The position numbers were made by a program, and so were the translations under genes. Positions 7,579 to 19,136 of a DNA stretch of 64,000 nucleotides are shown here, piece by piece (the stretch's first letter is position 1; every line of letters starts with the position of its first letter). The stretch is from assembly GCF_015550595.1 (NCBI RefSeq), contig NZ_JADNBB010000014.1, positions 62,001 through 126,000 on the forward strand. Direction: 5' to 3'. The notes beneath the pieces are model-generated. The model worked only from the letters and a program-made list of their open reading frames with translations. It searched no databases and had not been told where the DNA came from. Origin of the DNA: Parabacteroides goldsteinii (GTDB lineage Bacteria > Bacteroidota > Bacteroidia > Bacteroidales > Tannerellaceae).

Positions 7579-9207
7579 CTATTCCTCATGTTTGAATTTA
7601 TTGTCACCTCTAACCGGTGCGTCTTCCACCTTCTTCTTCACCACAGTGTATATATCATCTTTGTTTTTCGGACGCAGGTAGTCATACCAATAAAAATCCT
7701 TCAGTGTTTTCTGTTCCGGCTTCAGGTCGGGTATCGGTGTCAGGTTACCCAGTGGGGTCGGCCATATCTTAAGCTTTTCGAGCTTATTCTCTTTTACCCA
7801 GATCGTAAGGAAACCACTCTTGGTTTCATTCAAACCGATCTTGGCTCCATCGCTTTCCAACGGGTAATAGATCGACTCCGCATTTCCCTCCACATCAATC
7901 TGCCGGACAGCCTGACCTTCAAAGTAAGCTTTGAGGTCGTTCCCTTTCAGTTGATTATAATAAGTCGAATCGAGATGCTGCACCGCAAACGCAAACTGTA
8001 TGACATGTGCATATTCGATCGTACTGTCATTCATAAAAATCTCTATCGTATCTCCGTACAACTGATACTGTTCGTTCCACAAAACCGGATTATCATACAT
8101 ATATAATACGGAATCACGGGTATTGAACTGCATCGAATCGCAAACGCCCTGCATATCGGTACGATAGAAACGTACCCCATGAAAAGCCTTTATCTCACGG
8201 GCCGTCGAATCGAGTGTCGACATTTCAAGAGTATCGGCATGCAGATATAAGGTATCTCCCTGCGAATATTCCAGGAAACGGGCACTGTCGGTAGCAAAAG
8301 CGTACTCCGTCCGTTCATTATAATAACCGTACTGGCCTTCCAATGTAACCTTTTGTGCCGTATCTACCAGGCACATATTTCCAAATGCTTCCCCAAAACC
8401 GGCATCCTGATTATACGAGATAGAATCGCCGATCAATACCCTGTCTCCCGAATAGACCTCGGAACGGTCAAGCAGTAAGGATGTATTTGTTTCCGTATTG
8501 TACCATCCACGGGAAGAATGAATCGTTCCACTGTCTGATACAATAATAGAAGGCCCTAATATCGTCGCTATTTTCGACTCTGTATCGTAATGAAGCGTAT
8601 CCGAATACAATGTAAAATTAGGATTCTCCAAACGTACGCTATCGTTAAATATCGCCAGCTTCGTACCCGGAGAGTATTGTCCATAGAATGATGAAAGTTG
8701 ATTCAGCGAGTCGACGATCAGACCACCATCAAAATAATATCCGATATCCGGAATACGCTCATAGTTCAGGCTATCGGTAAAAAGCGTTACCTGCCCGTTC
8801 TCCATACGGACGTTTTCACGCAGGTAAGCGATCTGGGTATCTCCGTCATAAAACAGATAGTTACCATACACAAACAGGGTGTCGCCCTGTTCCATCCTCA
8901 CATTGCTGAAAGCTTCCAGTGAGTTGGTTGTCTCAAAAAAGTAAGCACTGTCACAATACATATATGAACTATCGTGACGGAAGCACACATCTCCTTGCAG
9001 AAACTGTGCATCCGCTTTCATCACTTCCTTATCATAAGACACCGTATCGGCATGCAACAGATAGACCAGCGTTTTTTTGGTGGTGGCAGTATCGACAGGC
9101 TGTGTTTCTCCTTGTCTGACGGGAATAGAATCCTGCGTTTGTGCAAAGACACAAACCGTCAGTAAACAGAATAGACCTGTAAGAAAAAACTTATTTACAA
9201 TTTTCAT
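7579..9207 (-). CDS. OstA-like LPS-transport protein (LptA/OstA superfamily)
   Basis: About 542 residues from the ATG at 9207, which overlaps the TGA of the upstream parvulin gene (ATGA). A possible TTG start 12 bp earlier is not needed. A signal peptide at residues 1-22 ends in VFAQ. The remainder consists of many short repeats of the kind SYMYCDSAYFFETTNS, LFVYGNYLFYDGD and LYSDTLHYDTES, typical of the beta-jellyroll OstA/LptA fold extended in Bacteroidetes. Such proteins bridge lipopolysaccharide across the periplasm, and lptB, the cytoplasmic ATPase of that pathway, is also in this window (21938-22690). Placement in an operon with outer-membrane-protein chaperones fits envelope biogenesis. 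Confidence 0.85.
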   Translation of the reverse strand: MKIVNKFFLTGLFCLLTVCVFAQTQDSIPVRQGETQPVDTATTKKTLVYLLHADTVSYDKEVMKADAQFLQGDVCFRHDSSYMYCDSAYFFETTNSLEAFSNVRMEQGDTLFVYGNYLFYDGDTQIAYLRENVRMENGQVTLFTDSLNYERIPDIGYYFDGGLIVDSLNQLSSFYGQYSPGTKLAIFNDSVRLENPNFTLYSDTLHYDTESKIATILGPSIIVSDSGTIHSSRGWYNTETNTSLLLDRSEVYSGDRVLIGDSISYNQDAGFGEAFGNMCLVDTAQKVTLEGQYGYYNERTEYAFATDSARFLEYSQGDTLYLHADTLEMSTLDSTAREIKAFHGVRFYRTDMQGVCDSMQFNTRDSVLYMYDNPVLWNEQYQLYGDTIEIFMNDSTIEYAHVIQFAFAVQHLDSTYYNQLKGNDLKAYFEGQAVRQIDVEGNAESIYYPLESDGAKIGLNETKSGFLTIWVKENKLEKLKIWPTPLGNLTPIPDLKPEQKTLKDFYWYDYLRPKNKDDIYTVVKKKVEDAPVRGDNKFKHEE

Positions 9208-10568
9208 TCTTTCACCCAACCCGGAAACTTGAAGTCACAGTTACGCCATCCTTCCGAAATACGTACATAAGTCGTTTTTTGTTTCTTCAGGATCCAGTCA
9301 TTCAATAATTCTTCTCTTTTTTGCTGTTCCACCAGGTTCTTCATTGCCTGGAAGTCGTCTGAAAGATTTGCTTTATGTTGTTCAGTACGTGACTTCAACT
9401 TGACAATAGCTACTACCTCTTTCTGTTTGTCGGATATCATGGTAAACGGTTTGGAGATATCTCCTACCTGCATGTTATAAACGACTTTACCCACTTCCTG
9501 CGGAAGTTCCTGCATTTCGAACTTAGGCGTACCGAAGTTATTTCCTTCATGGTTCTGATTCACCATCAACCCTTTGTTGTTACGGGTATCCTTATCGTAC
9601 GAAACGAATGTGGCAGCTTCTTCAAACGAGAACTTGTCTGCCTTCAAGTCGGTATATAAGGAGTCCATGCGGACAGTTGCCTCTGTCAATTCCTTTTCCG
9701 ATACTTTCGGCTTCAACAGGATATGGCGGCAATTGATACGGTTACCGCGTTTCTCGATCAGCTGAATGATATGGTAACCATACTCGGTCTGAACGATCTG
9801 TGATACACGCTTCGGATCAGACAGGTTGAAAGCGACATTGGCAAACTCCGGTAGCAAGTCAGTCTTGCTCATAAAACCCAGTTCACCACCTCTGGCAGCC
9901 GAACCCGGATCTTCCGAATACAAGCGGGCCAATGTAGAAAATTCCATCTTACCACTGTTGATCTGCTCAGTGAAATCACGCAGGCGGGCTTTGATAGCAT
10001 CAGTCACTTCGAACGGTATCTTCGGTTCGAAAGTAATGATCTGCACTTCCACTGTTGTCGGGATAGTCGGCAGACTGTCTTTCGACAACTGGTTATAGAA
10101 CTTACGGATCTCGGACGGAGTCAGCTTGATCTCACCGATCAGTTTCCGCTTCATCTCCTCGGTAACCTGTTGTTCACGGATCATATCCTTACGTTCATCC
10201 TTGATCTGTGAGATTTTCTTTCCGAAATATTCTTCTACTTTTTCTCTCGATCCGATCTGGTTGATCGCCCAGTTGACCCACTGGTCTGCAGCCTGGATAA
10301 TCTGTCCTTCACCAACTTCGATACTGTCGATCTTCGCCTGGTTCAGATACAGCTTCTGTATTGCCATCTGCTCCGGAATCACACAATAGGGATCACCGTC
10401 CAGACGCTGACCTTCGTTTTGCATATACAAACGCTGCGTCTCTATGTCTGAACGTAAAATAGCATCATCCCCTACCACCCACACAATTTCATCAATCACA
10501 TTATCCTGTGCCATTGCCACACAAGATAAGCAGGCAAGAAAGAATACAGTTAAAATCTTTTTCATCAT
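9204..10568 (-). CDS. SurA-like periplasmic peptidyl-prolyl isomerase
   Basis: 454 residues with an N-terminal signal peptide (about 1-20, ending AMAQ). A SurA-type N-terminal helical domain follows (about 24-170, beginning VIDEIVWVVGDDAILRSDIETQR), then two parvulin-like domains. The first (about 175-275) contains FSTLARLYSEDPGSAARGGELGF and YGYHIIQL; the second (about 280-400) is more diverged. SurA proteins chaperone unfolded outer-membrane proteins. This is the last of three consecutive parvulin/SurA-type genes, and the OstA-like gene follows with a 4-bp overlap. Confidence 0.88.
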   Translation of the reverse strand: MMKKILTVFFLACLSCVAMAQDNVIDEIVWVVGDDAILRSDIETQRLYMQNEGQRLDGDPYCVIPEQMAIQKLYLNQAKIDSIEVGEGQIIQAADQWVNWAINQIGSREKVEEYFGKKISQIKDERKDMIREQQVTEEMKRKLIGEIKLTPSEIRKFYNQLSKDSLPTIPTTVEVQIITFEPKIPFEVTDAIKARLRDFTEQINSGKMEFSTLARLYSEDPGSAARGGELGFMSKTDLLPEFANVAFNLSDPKRVSQIVQTEYGYHIIQLIEKRGNRINCRHILLKPKVSEKELTEATVRMDSLYTDLKADKFSFEEAATFVSYDKDTRNNKGLMVNQNHEGNNFGTPKFEMQELPQEVGKVVYNMQVGDISKPFTMISDKQKEVVAIVKLKSRTEQHKANLSDDFQAMKNLVEQQKREELLNDWILKKQKTTYVRISEGWRNCDFKFPGWVKE

Positions 10569-10590
10569 ATCTACCTTTATAAGTTACAAA

Positions 10591-11445
10591 TTACGGTTCT
10601 GTATAAAATTTCACATCACCTCCTCTGACTGCATCATTATATAATTCTTCTTCAAACGTCTTCAAAAAATCCACTTTCCGCTGGTTGATAAGCATTTCCG
10701 TGATCTGCGGACTTGCATAATCGTATGGAGCGACACTTCCTACAGAAAGATACTCCTTGATATTCAGCAGATAGCAATAACTACTATCAGCTACTTCCAC
10801 AAACTTGTTCGCTTTCAGATAAGCGTTCGGATCAGACACATGGACGGGGAGATTGTCCATCACCTCGTCAAAGTCCACCCATTTGTCGTAAAAGTAGTCA
10901 TAAATAGTGGCATTTTGCACACTATACTTCTCAATTTTTTCCAAAGAGGTCTCAGAAGTCGATTTATACCACCCTTTTACATCAGAAAGACCGGGAGCAT
11001 CCACCGGTATCTTCAGGAAAAGACCTTTGATCAGGGCCTTATCAAGTGTAAACTTTTTCTGATTCTCTTCATAATAGTTCAGCTTATCGCTCTCGCGGAT
11101 ATTAGCCGACAACTTTTCTTTTATCAATCGTTCCTGATAACGGTAACGGATCAGCGAATGGCGGTATTCTTCCACGAGCTTGTCAACCTCTTCCTTCTCG
11201 TTTCCGAGGTTCCGCTGAGCGACTTCATAAACCAGAGCATCCTTCACCCATTTCTTTACAAAGCTTTCGGCTAACAACAAACTATCCGCAGAGGATATCC
11301 CCCGCGGAATCAGACTAACCACTTCCGAACGTTTCAACGTCCGGTCCTTCACTCTTACCAGTACATCCGCATCGTTGGTTTGCTGGGTCCGTTTACAAGA
11401 ACACAGCAAAGATACGAATGCTATAAAAATGAAGCAATACTTCAT
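10591..11445 (-). CDS. SurA-N-like periplasmic chaperone lipoprotein without an evident parvulin domain
   Basis: 284 residues. A lipoprotein signal occupies residues 1-17 (FVSLLCSC, lipobox Cys near 17). The opening VLVRVKDRTLKRSEVVSLIP and the helical stretch up to about residue 120 resemble the N-terminal domain of SurA/PpiC proteins. The characteristic parvulin pattern (GGxLGxF, GYHIIxL) is not visible in the second half. It sits between two full parvulins, 22 bp from one and 13 bp from the other, so it probably works with them in outer-membrane protein folding, perhaps as a holdase or partner subunit rather than an isomerase. Confidence 0.75.
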   Translation of the reverse strand: MKYCFIFIAFVSLLCSCKRTQQTNDADVLVRVKDRTLKRSEVVSLIPRGISSADSLLLAESFVKKWVKDALVYEVAQRNLGNEKEEVDKLVEEYRHSLIRYRYQERLIKEKLSANIRESDKLNYYEENQKKFTLDKALIKGLFLKIPVDAPGLSDVKGWYKSTSETSLEKIEKYSVQNATIYDYFYDKWVDFDEVMDNLPVHVSDPNAYLKANKFVEVADSSYCYLLNIKEYLSVGSVAPYDYASPQITEMLINQRKVDFLKTFEEELYNDAVRGGDVKFYTEP

Positions 11446-11458
11446 AACCTTCTCTTTC

Positions 11459-13027
11459 TTATTTCTTTAGTTTTTTCAACAATTTCCAATTAATAGTAAC
11501 AGGATACTCTTTATTCAGCTGCTTCACCCATTCCTCTTCCAGCGTGGCTTGCTCTGCAGCCGGTTTACTCCAGATCTTCTCATTACTAATATTGAATAAC
11601 AAAATGCCATCACGATATTCCTGCATCAAATGCGTGAACTCGGGATGCTTTGTCACCAGGTTTTTACGCTCTGCAGTCGTAACGATATCACGGATGAATA
11701 GATCATACACTTCCTGCATGAAGTCTCCTGCATATGTTTTTGTGGAGAACGGGCAACGCTGTATATAGTAGGCGAACTCGCTCTGCGGGAAATCGGTATC
11801 TGCCAGGTGGAACAAGGTCTTGTTCATATCCTTTGCTTTTTCATAAAACTCCTTGTCTGTCGGGAAGTTATCATTGCAAAGAGCAACCAGTTCCGCATAG
11901 GCTTCCGGATAGAATTTATATCCGTATTCTTTCTTCAAACGTTCGTCGAATGCTTTATAATATTCAAAATTACGTTCCCCCTGTGCCATTATTTTCGACC
12001 AGGATTTTTTCTTTTCTTCAAAAGAAGGAATGCCATTCTTTCCGATTAGTTTGATAATATGATAACCGAAACGTGTTTTTACCGGCTGTGACAACTCGCC
12101 CGGAGTAGTCAGGGCAAATGCCGCCTTCTCGAACGGTTCAACCATTTCGCCTACACCGAACCAGGGTAACTCTCCCCCTTTTCTTGCAGACGCACCGTCG
12201 GAAGAATATTCTTGCGCCAACTCACCGAAGTCGGCTCCGTTTTGTGCTTTTTTATAAACTTCGTCCGCCAACGCGAGTGTTTCACTTTCGCTACGCGTTA
12301 CCGAATCCTTTTGGAACGGGATCAGGACATGAGCGACATGGCGCATACCCGGATTAGGTTTCCGGCTAAGCAGTTTTATGATATGAAATCCGAGGGTAGT
12401 ACGTACAGGCATCGATAACTCACCCGGCTGCATGGAATAGACTGCGTTTTCAAACGCTTTTATCGTCTGCATCGGCAACAGGCAACGGGTATATTCATAA
12501 CCGGTATTTTCAGGATCTTCCTCTTTCAGCTCACGACCGACAGCTGCGATATCTTCTCCTCCCTTAATACGCCGGTATGCTTTCAGGGCTTTCTCATATA
12601 CAGCCACTGTATCTTTCGAAACGGTGTGTTCAGGCAAACGGAACAGGATATGACTTAATTCCATCACTTCCCCCAGTCGTTCGTATTCTACACGAACTGC
12701 CGCTTCTTCACCATCCTTATCAGATAAATAACTTGAAGTCAATTGTGCGCGGTATCCCTCCAACTCATCTGTGAATTCTTTTGTCTTATCCATCCTGGCG
12801 GTCTCTGCATCGGTAACCTTCAGTTTGAAGTTCTTATACAGTTCCACATAATTTTCCAGCGACTTACGATCTGCCAAATTTACTTCACCGTTCTTCTTAG
12901 CCATAAAAACAAATTCCGCAAGAGGGACCTGCTTACCGGCCACAGTCATCACTACAGAGTCAGGCAAATTACGCGCTTCTCCTGTTAAACAAGCGAATAC
13001 CAAAGATAATACAAGTAACTTTTTCAT
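11459..13027 (-). CDS. Parvulin-type peptidyl-prolyl isomerase with two rotamase domains
   Basis: About 522 residues from the ATG at 13027, which opens directly into a signal peptide (MKKLLVLSLVFACLTGEA). An ATG at 13045 is an alternative. Two parvulin domains are clear: about residues 125-225 (ELSHILFRLPEH then FHIIKLLSRKP) and 228-330 (HVAHVLIPF, FGELAQEYSSDGASARKGGELPWFG, FGYHIIKLIGK). A helical C-terminal region of about 190 residues follows. It is the first gene of the parvulin trio-OstA-mutL run. A TATTTTTG element at 13061-13068 on the minus strand can serve as its -7 box. Confidence 0.88.
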   Translation of the reverse strand: MKKLLVLSLVFACLTGEARNLPDSVVMTVAGKQVPLAEFVFMAKKNGEVNLADRKSLENYVELYKNFKLKVTDAETARMDKTKEFTDELEGYRAQLTSSYLSDKDGEEAAVRVEYERLGEVMELSHILFRLPEHTVSKDTVAVYEKALKAYRRIKGGEDIAAVGRELKEEDPENTGYEYTRCLLPMQTIKAFENAVYSMQPGELSMPVRTTLGFHIIKLLSRKPNPGMRHVAHVLIPFQKDSVTRSESETLALADEVYKKAQNGADFGELAQEYSSDGASARKGGELPWFGVGEMVEPFEKAAFALTTPGELSQPVKTRFGYHIIKLIGKNGIPSFEEKKKSWSKIMAQGERNFEYYKAFDERLKKEYGYKFYPEAYAELVALCNDNFPTDKEFYEKAKDMNKTLFHLADTDFPQSEFAYYIQRCPFSTKTYAGDFMQEVYDLFIRDIVTTAERKNLVTKHPEFTHLMQEYRDGILLFNISNEKIWSKPAAEQATLEEEWVKQLNKEYPVTINWKLLKKLKK

Positions 13028-13154
13028 CAAAAATCTGTTTATCATACTACGTAGACATTACAAAAATAACACTAATCTAACGGACAACATCCTTAAAAAG
13101 TATGCTATCGAATTAAATTAGTGTTTTTTATATAACGGGGATTATCCGCATTTA

Positions 13155-14642
<1,488 letters not shown>

Positions 14643-14659
14643 TTAAAAATTATTGCGCG

Positions 14660-14690
14660 CAAATATACGATTTTTCCGGAAACTATGCAA
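14660..14690 (-). promoter_or_regulatory. guaB promoter
   Basis: On the minus strand TATATTTG (14660-14667) is preceded, with a 20-bp spacer, by TTG at 14688-14690. This is a good match to the Bacteroidetes -33/-7 promoter. It lies about 30 bp ahead of the guaB start. Confidence 0.7.
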
Positions 14691-14700
14691 CGATAAAAAC

Positions 14701-14746
14701 AAAAATGGCCCTCTCCCCTAAAGTAAACAGGGAGAAAGCCATTTTT
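14701..14746 (-). terminator. Intrinsic terminator of recQ
   Basis: AAAAATGGC...CTCCC pairs with GGGAG...GCCATTTTT (about 17 bp with G-U pairs on the minus strand) around a loop of about 11 nt. A T-rich tail follows on the minus strand. It lies 25 bp after the recQ stop. Confidence 0.7.
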
Positions 14747-14771
14747 ATTCCTGACGAAGACGGCTAATAAA

Positions 14772-16952
14772 TCAATTGGCCATTTCCGACAAAAATTTAA
14801 TGCGGACCAGACGGATCTCTTCTTCGGTATAGTCGTTACCCAGTTCTTCGATCGCATCTTCCAGGTCATCAGTTTCAGAATCTTTGAAGTATTCATAGAT
14901 ATCTTCAATGTGATCTTCATCCATGACATCATTCACAAAGTAATCGATATTAATACGGGTCCCGGAATAGACGATCGCTTCGATCTCGTCGAGCAGTTCG
15001 TTAAATTCAAGCCCATTGGTCAATGCGATCTCATCCAGAGCCACCTTGCGGTCGATACGCTGAATGATAGACACTTTCAGTTTCGACTTATTGGCAACCG
15101 TACGTACACGCAGGTCTTCCGGTCGCTCGATTTCATTTTCTTCTACGTGTTTTTTGATCAGCGTAATAAATTCCTGACCATAGCGTTTTGCTTTTCCGGC
15201 ACCTACACCCGGAATGTTCTGCAATTCATCCAATGTTACCGGATAAGTGGTAGCCATAGCTTCCAGCGACGGGTCCTGGAATATGACGAAAGGAGGTACT
15301 TCCAAACGTTTGGACAGCTTCTTCCGTAAATCCTTCATCATAGAGTACAGAATCGGATCGACCGCACAAGTTGCTCCACCACGTACAGGAACTTCTTCCT
15401 CTTCTTCTTCAAACTCGTTATCTTTCGTTATCTTGAACGATACAGGTTTCTTCATGAAATCTTTTCCTTTCGGAGAGATTTTCAACAAACCATAGTTTTC
15501 GATATCCTTTGTCAGATAACCGGCGATCAACGCCTGGCGAATAACAGCGTTCCATGTCTTCTCATCTTCATCCGTACCGGAGCTGAAGACTTCCAGTTCA
15601 TTGTGTTTGTAAGATTGAATTTCGGAGGTCTCGTTTCCGACCAACATATTGACAATATAGTCTGCCTTAAATTTTTCTTTTAAAGTACTTATCACTTCAA
15701 GTACTGCACTCAACAATTCTTTCGCTTCCACTTGCTTTTGGGGGTTCAAACAATTATCACAATTTCCACAATTTTCTTCCAGGTACTCTTCACCGAAGTA
15801 ATGCAACAGAACCTTGCGGCGGCATACGGATGTCTCTGCATAAGCAGCCGTTTCAAGCAACAACTGTTTACCGATCTCCTGCTCCGCAACAGGTTTGCCC
15901 TGCATAAATTTCTCCAGCTTCTGCAAGTCTTTGTATGCATAAAATGCAATACACTGCCCTTCACCGCCATCACGGCCGGCACGTCCTGTTTCCTGGTAAT
16001 AACCTTCGAGGCTCTTGGGGATGTCATAATGAATCACATAACGCACATCCGGCTTGTCAATACCCATACCGAATGCGATAGTAGCTACAATAACGTCTGC
16101 TTTCTCCATCAGAAACGCATCCTGATTTCCCGACCGTTGCCCTGAATCCATTCCGGCATGATAGGGAAGCGCCTTGATTCCGTTTGCTTTCAGAATATCA
16201 GCAAACTCTTCCACCTTCTTGCGGCTCAAACAATAGACAATACCCGATTTACCTTCGTTGGCTTTAATATACTTAATAATCTCGCGGTCAATATTCGGAC
16301 CTTTCGGACGAATCTCGTAATATAAATTAGAACGGTTAAAAGAGGATTTGAAAACTGAAGCATCTATCATACCCAGGTTCTTCTGGATATCATGTTGTAC
16401 TTTCGGAGTAGCAGTTGCCGTAAGCGCTATCAACGGACGTTTTCCTATCTCATTAATAATAGGACGTATCCGACGATATTCGGGACGGAAATCATGTCCC
16501 CATTCAGAGATACAATGTGCTTCGTCTACTGCATAGAATGAAATATTCACATTGCGCAGGAAATCTACATTTTCTTCCTTTGTCAACGACTCGGGAGCAA
16601 CGTACAATAATTTCGTGCGGCCTGCCATTATATCCGCCTTCACCTGGTCGATAGCCGACTTATTCAGTGAAGAGTTAATAAAATGAGCTACTCCATCTTC
16701 CTCACTGAAATTACGCATGGCATCCACCTGGTTTTTCATCAGGGCAATCAAAGGAGATATAACGATTGCCGTACCTTCCATTATAACAGAAGGCAACTGG
16801 TAACAGAGGGACTTACCTCCACCGGTCGGCATCAATACAAAAGTATCGTTTCCGGCCAGCACATTTTCAATAATAGCTTTCTGATTCCCCTTGAAGGTAT
16901 CAAAACCAAAATGAGTCTTTAAATGCTCAGTTAAACTATCCTTCTTCGCCAT
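14772..16952 (-). CDS. recQ: ATP-dependent DNA helicase RecQ
   Basis: 726 residues. Helicase motifs in order: GNQKAIIENVLAG, Walker A LMPTGGGKSLCYQLP (about 39-53), DEAH box AVDEAHCISEWGHDFRPEY, LTATATPKV, and motif VI YYQETGRAGRDG. The RQC zinc-binding domain has C-RRK...CGNCDNC (about 378-402), followed by a winged helix. The HRDC domain lies near 525-600 (VPPFVIFQDPSLEAMA, LDELQNIPGVGAGKAKRYG). An acidic C-terminal tail of about 100 residues extends beyond E. coli RecQ, as is common in Bacteroidetes. It unwinds DNA 3' to 5' in recombination and fork repair. Confidence 0.96.
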   Translation of the reverse strand: MAKKDSLTEHLKTHFGFDTFKGNQKAIIENVLAGNDTFVLMPTGGGKSLCYQLPSVIMEGTAIVISPLIALMKNQVDAMRNFSEEDGVAHFINSSLNKSAIDQVKADIMAGRTKLLYVAPESLTKEENVDFLRNVNISFYAVDEAHCISEWGHDFRPEYRRIRPIINEIGKRPLIALTATATPKVQHDIQKNLGMIDASVFKSSFNRSNLYYEIRPKGPNIDREIIKYIKANEGKSGIVYCLSRKKVEEFADILKANGIKALPYHAGMDSGQRSGNQDAFLMEKADVIVATIAFGMGIDKPDVRYVIHYDIPKSLEGYYQETGRAGRDGGEGQCIAFYAYKDLQKLEKFMQGKPVAEQEIGKQLLLETAAYAETSVCRRKVLLHYFGEEYLEENCGNCDNCLNPQKQVEAKELLSAVLEVISTLKEKFKADYIVNMLVGNETSEIQSYKHNELEVFSSGTDEDEKTWNAVIRQALIAGYLTKDIENYGLLKISPKGKDFMKKPVSFKITKDNEFEEEEEEVPVRGGATCAVDPILYSMMKDLRKKLSKRLEVPPFVIFQDPSLEAMATTYPVTLDELQNIPGVGAGKAKRYGQEFITLIKKHVEENEIERPEDLRVRTVANKSKLKVSIIQRIDRKVALDEIALTNGLEFNELLDEIEAIVYSGTRINIDYFVNDVMDEDHIEDIYEYFKDSETDDLEDAIEELGNDYTEEEIRLVRIKFLSEMAN

Positions 16953-16982
16953 ACTTATTTATATTTTACAAACCGCCGGCAT

Positions 16983-18212
16983 TTACGCTATCTGCAAACG
17001 GTTTACATCTGATTTTTCAAACTTCTCCTTCGCATACTCCAATGTAACATGAAGTTTCTTTTTCTTTTCTGAAGGCATGCTGAACATAGCATCCATCATA
17101 ATAGCTTCAACGATTGAACGCAAGCCACGTGCACCCAGCTTAAATTCCAAAGCCTTATCTACAATATACTCGTAGACATCCTCATCGAACGACAGCTTGA
17201 TGGAATCCATCTCAAACAATTTTATATATTGTTTGATAATAGAATTCTTCGGTTCTGTTAGAATACTGCGAAGCGTACTCCGGTCGAGCGGGTTCAGATA
17301 AGTCAGAATAGGCAGACGGCCAATAATCTCAGGTATCAGTCCGAACGACTTCAGATCGGTCGGCGTAATATACTTCAGGAAATTATTCCGGTCCACCTGA
17401 GCTGTATCTTTGCTGGCCGAATAGCCGACAACACGCGTATTCAGACGCTGTGCGATCTTCTTTTCGATGCCGTCGAATGCGCCACCACAGACAAAGAGGA
17501 TATTTTTTGTATCCACCGCTATCATTTTCTGTTCAGGATGCTTTCTTCCACCCTGGGGGGGTACGTTGACGATCGACCCCTCCAGTAATTTCAATAACCC
17601 CTGCTGTACTCCTTCTCCACTTACATCACGGGTTATAGACGGATTATCACTTTTACGTGCAATCTTATCTATCTCATCAATAAAAACGATACCCCTTTGG
17701 GCTGCGTCTACATCATAATCAGCTGCCTGTAACAGGCGGGTCAGGATACTTTCGATATCTTCTCCCACATAACCGGCTTCAGTAAGCACCGTCGCATCCA
17801 CGATTGCAAACGGAACATGCAACAATTTTGCAATTGTCCGCGCCAGCAAGGTTTTGCCTGTGCCGGTGGCTCCGACCATAATTATATTAGACTTCTCGAT
17901 CTCCACATCATCCGAGGTAACTTTCTGAAGCAACCGTTTGTAATGGTTATAAACCGAAACGGAAAGATAACGCTTTGCGTCATCCTGACCAATTACATAT
18001 TGATCCAGAAATGTTTTTATATCCTCAGGTTTCGGTAGTTCTGTCTGCTCAAGTCCTAAAGCACTTTTCTTTGAAGGTTGTTGCTCTTTTACAATTTCGT
18101 ACGCTTGCTGTGCACATTCATCACAGATAGCACCGGATATCCCATTTATCAGCATGTTGACGTCCCGACTGCTCCGTCCGCAAAACGTACAAAAGTCGCC
18201 TGTTTTGGCCAT
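16983..18212 (-). CDS. clpX: ClpX, ATPase subunit of ClpXP protease
   Basis: About 409 residues from the ATG at 18212 (MAKTGDF). An in-frame start 36 bp upstream lies within a terminator-like hairpin and is unlikely. The N-terminal zinc-binding domain has C8-x2-C11 and C30-x2-C33. AAA+ motifs are Walker [16 protein letters not shown], Walker [13 protein letters not shown], the [19 protein letters not shown] segment and the sensor-2 region [10 protein letters not shown]. It unfolds substrates and feeds them to ClpP, encoded immediately upstream. The short gap holds an intrinsic-terminator-like hairpin. Confidence 0.96.
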   Translation of the reverse strand: MAKTGDFCTFCGRSSRDVNMLINGISGAICDECAQQAYEIVKEQQPSKKSALGLEQTELPKPEDIKTFLDQYVIGQDDAKRYLSVSVYNHYKRLLQKVTSDDVEIEKSNIIMVGATGTGKTLLARTIAKLLHVPFAIVDATVLTEAGYVGEDIESILTRLLQAADYDVDAAQRGIVFIDEIDKIARKSDNPSITRDVSGEGVQQGLLKLLEGSIVNVPPQGGRKHPEQKMIAVDTKNILFVCGGAFDGIEKKIAQRLNTRVVGYSASKDTAQVDRNNFLKYITPTDLKSFGLIPEIIGRLPILTYLNPLDRSTLRSILTEPKNSIIKQYIKLFEMDSIKLSFDEDVYEYIVDKALEFKLGARGLRSIVEAIMMDAMFSMPSEKKKKLHVTLEYAKEKFEKSDVNRLQIA

Positions 18213-18242
18213 AGAATATTTGTTTTTTTGGATTGTCAAAAA

Positions 18243-18266
18243 AGACAAGGCATAAAAGCCTTGTCT
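18243..18266 (-). terminator. Terminator-like hairpin between clpP and clpX
   Basis: AGACAAGGC and GCCTTGTCT form a perfect 9-bp stem with a 6-nt loop. On the minus strand it is followed directly by a T run (TTTTTT). It lies 9 bp after the clpP stop and about 30 bp before the clpX start, so it could reduce read-through from clpP into clpX. Confidence 0.75.
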
Positions 18267-18275
18267 ATGTTGTTG

Positions 18276-18947
18276 TTATTTCTTCTTTTCACGGACCAGG
18301 ATTTCATCTACCATACCATAGGCTTTCGCTTCTTCGGCAGTCATCCAGTAGTCGCGATCGCTATCACGTTCTACTTCTTCGTAAGGTTTACCTGAATGGT
18401 CAGAAATAATAGTGTACAGCTCCTTCTTCACTTTCAGGATTTCACGAGCTGTGATCTCGATATCCGAAGCCTGTCCCTGTACACCGCCCAGAGGTTGGTG
18501 AATCATCACACGTGAATGCGGAAGGGCCATACGTTTGCCTTTCGTACCGGCAACAAGCAATACTGCTGCAAAAGAAGCAGCCATACCTGTACAGATTGTA
18601 GACACATCGCATCCGATAAACTGCATGGTATCGTAAATACCATAGCCCGCATAAACGGAGCCGCCCGGTGAATTAATATAGATAGATATATCTTTGCCGG
18701 GATCGCTTGAATCCAGATATAATAATTGCGCCTGGATCACGTTAGCCGAATAGTCATCGACCTGTGTTCCCAGGAAGATGATGCGGTCCATCATCAAGCG
18801 GGAAAATACGTCCATCTGCGCAACATTCAGCTGACGTTCTTCGATAATTGTCGGAGAAATGTAACTGCTGGTGATATTCATATAACTATCCAGCGCATTA
18901 CTGTTCATCCGCAAATGTTTCGTTGCATACTTTCTAAAATCGTCCAT
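18276..18947 (-). CDS. clpP: ClpP, ATP-dependent Clp protease proteolytic subunit
   Basis: 223 residues. The catalytic Ser is in [14 protein letters not shown] and the His in [14 protein letters not shown], with an Asp further on. [15 protein letters not shown] is the oxyanion/strand region. The N-terminus is a little longer than E. coli ClpP, with the processed start probably before the conserved [11 protein letters not shown]. It forms the tetradecameric chamber loaded by ClpX. tig lies 190 bp upstream, giving the common tig-clpP-clpX order. Confidence 0.96.
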   Translation of the reverse strand: MDDFRKYATKHLRMNSNALDSYMNITSSYISPTIIEERQLNVAQMDVFSRLMMDRIIFLGTQVDDYSANVIQAQLLYLDSSDPGKDISIYINSPGGSVYAGYGIYDTMQFIGCDVSTICTGMAASFAAVLLVAGTKGKRMALPHSRVMIHQPLGGVQGQASDIEITAREILKVKKELYTIISDHSGKPYEEVERDSDRDYWMTAEEAKAYGMVDEILVREKKK

Positions 18948-19099
18948 AATCTACTTTTTTTATATTACCGGAAGTCATAAAAAAAGGGATTCCCCTCTGA
19001 CTTATCGGAATAACAAAGTTATAAATAAATTTCTGAAAGAAACAACTTATTTGCTATCCGGTAAGAGTTTTTTTAGAGAGAAAACCCTTTTTCTTGTTA

Positions 19100-19123
19100 A
19101 AACCATAGTGTTTACTATGGTTT
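19100..19123 (-). terminator. Hairpin downstream of tig
   Basis: AAACCATAGT and ACTATGGTTT form a 10-bp perfect stem with a 4-nt loop, 14 bp after the tig stop. A short T run extends it on the minus strand. It probably limits read-through into clpP. Confidence 0.55.
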
Positions 19124-19136
19124 CTGAAGGATAATA

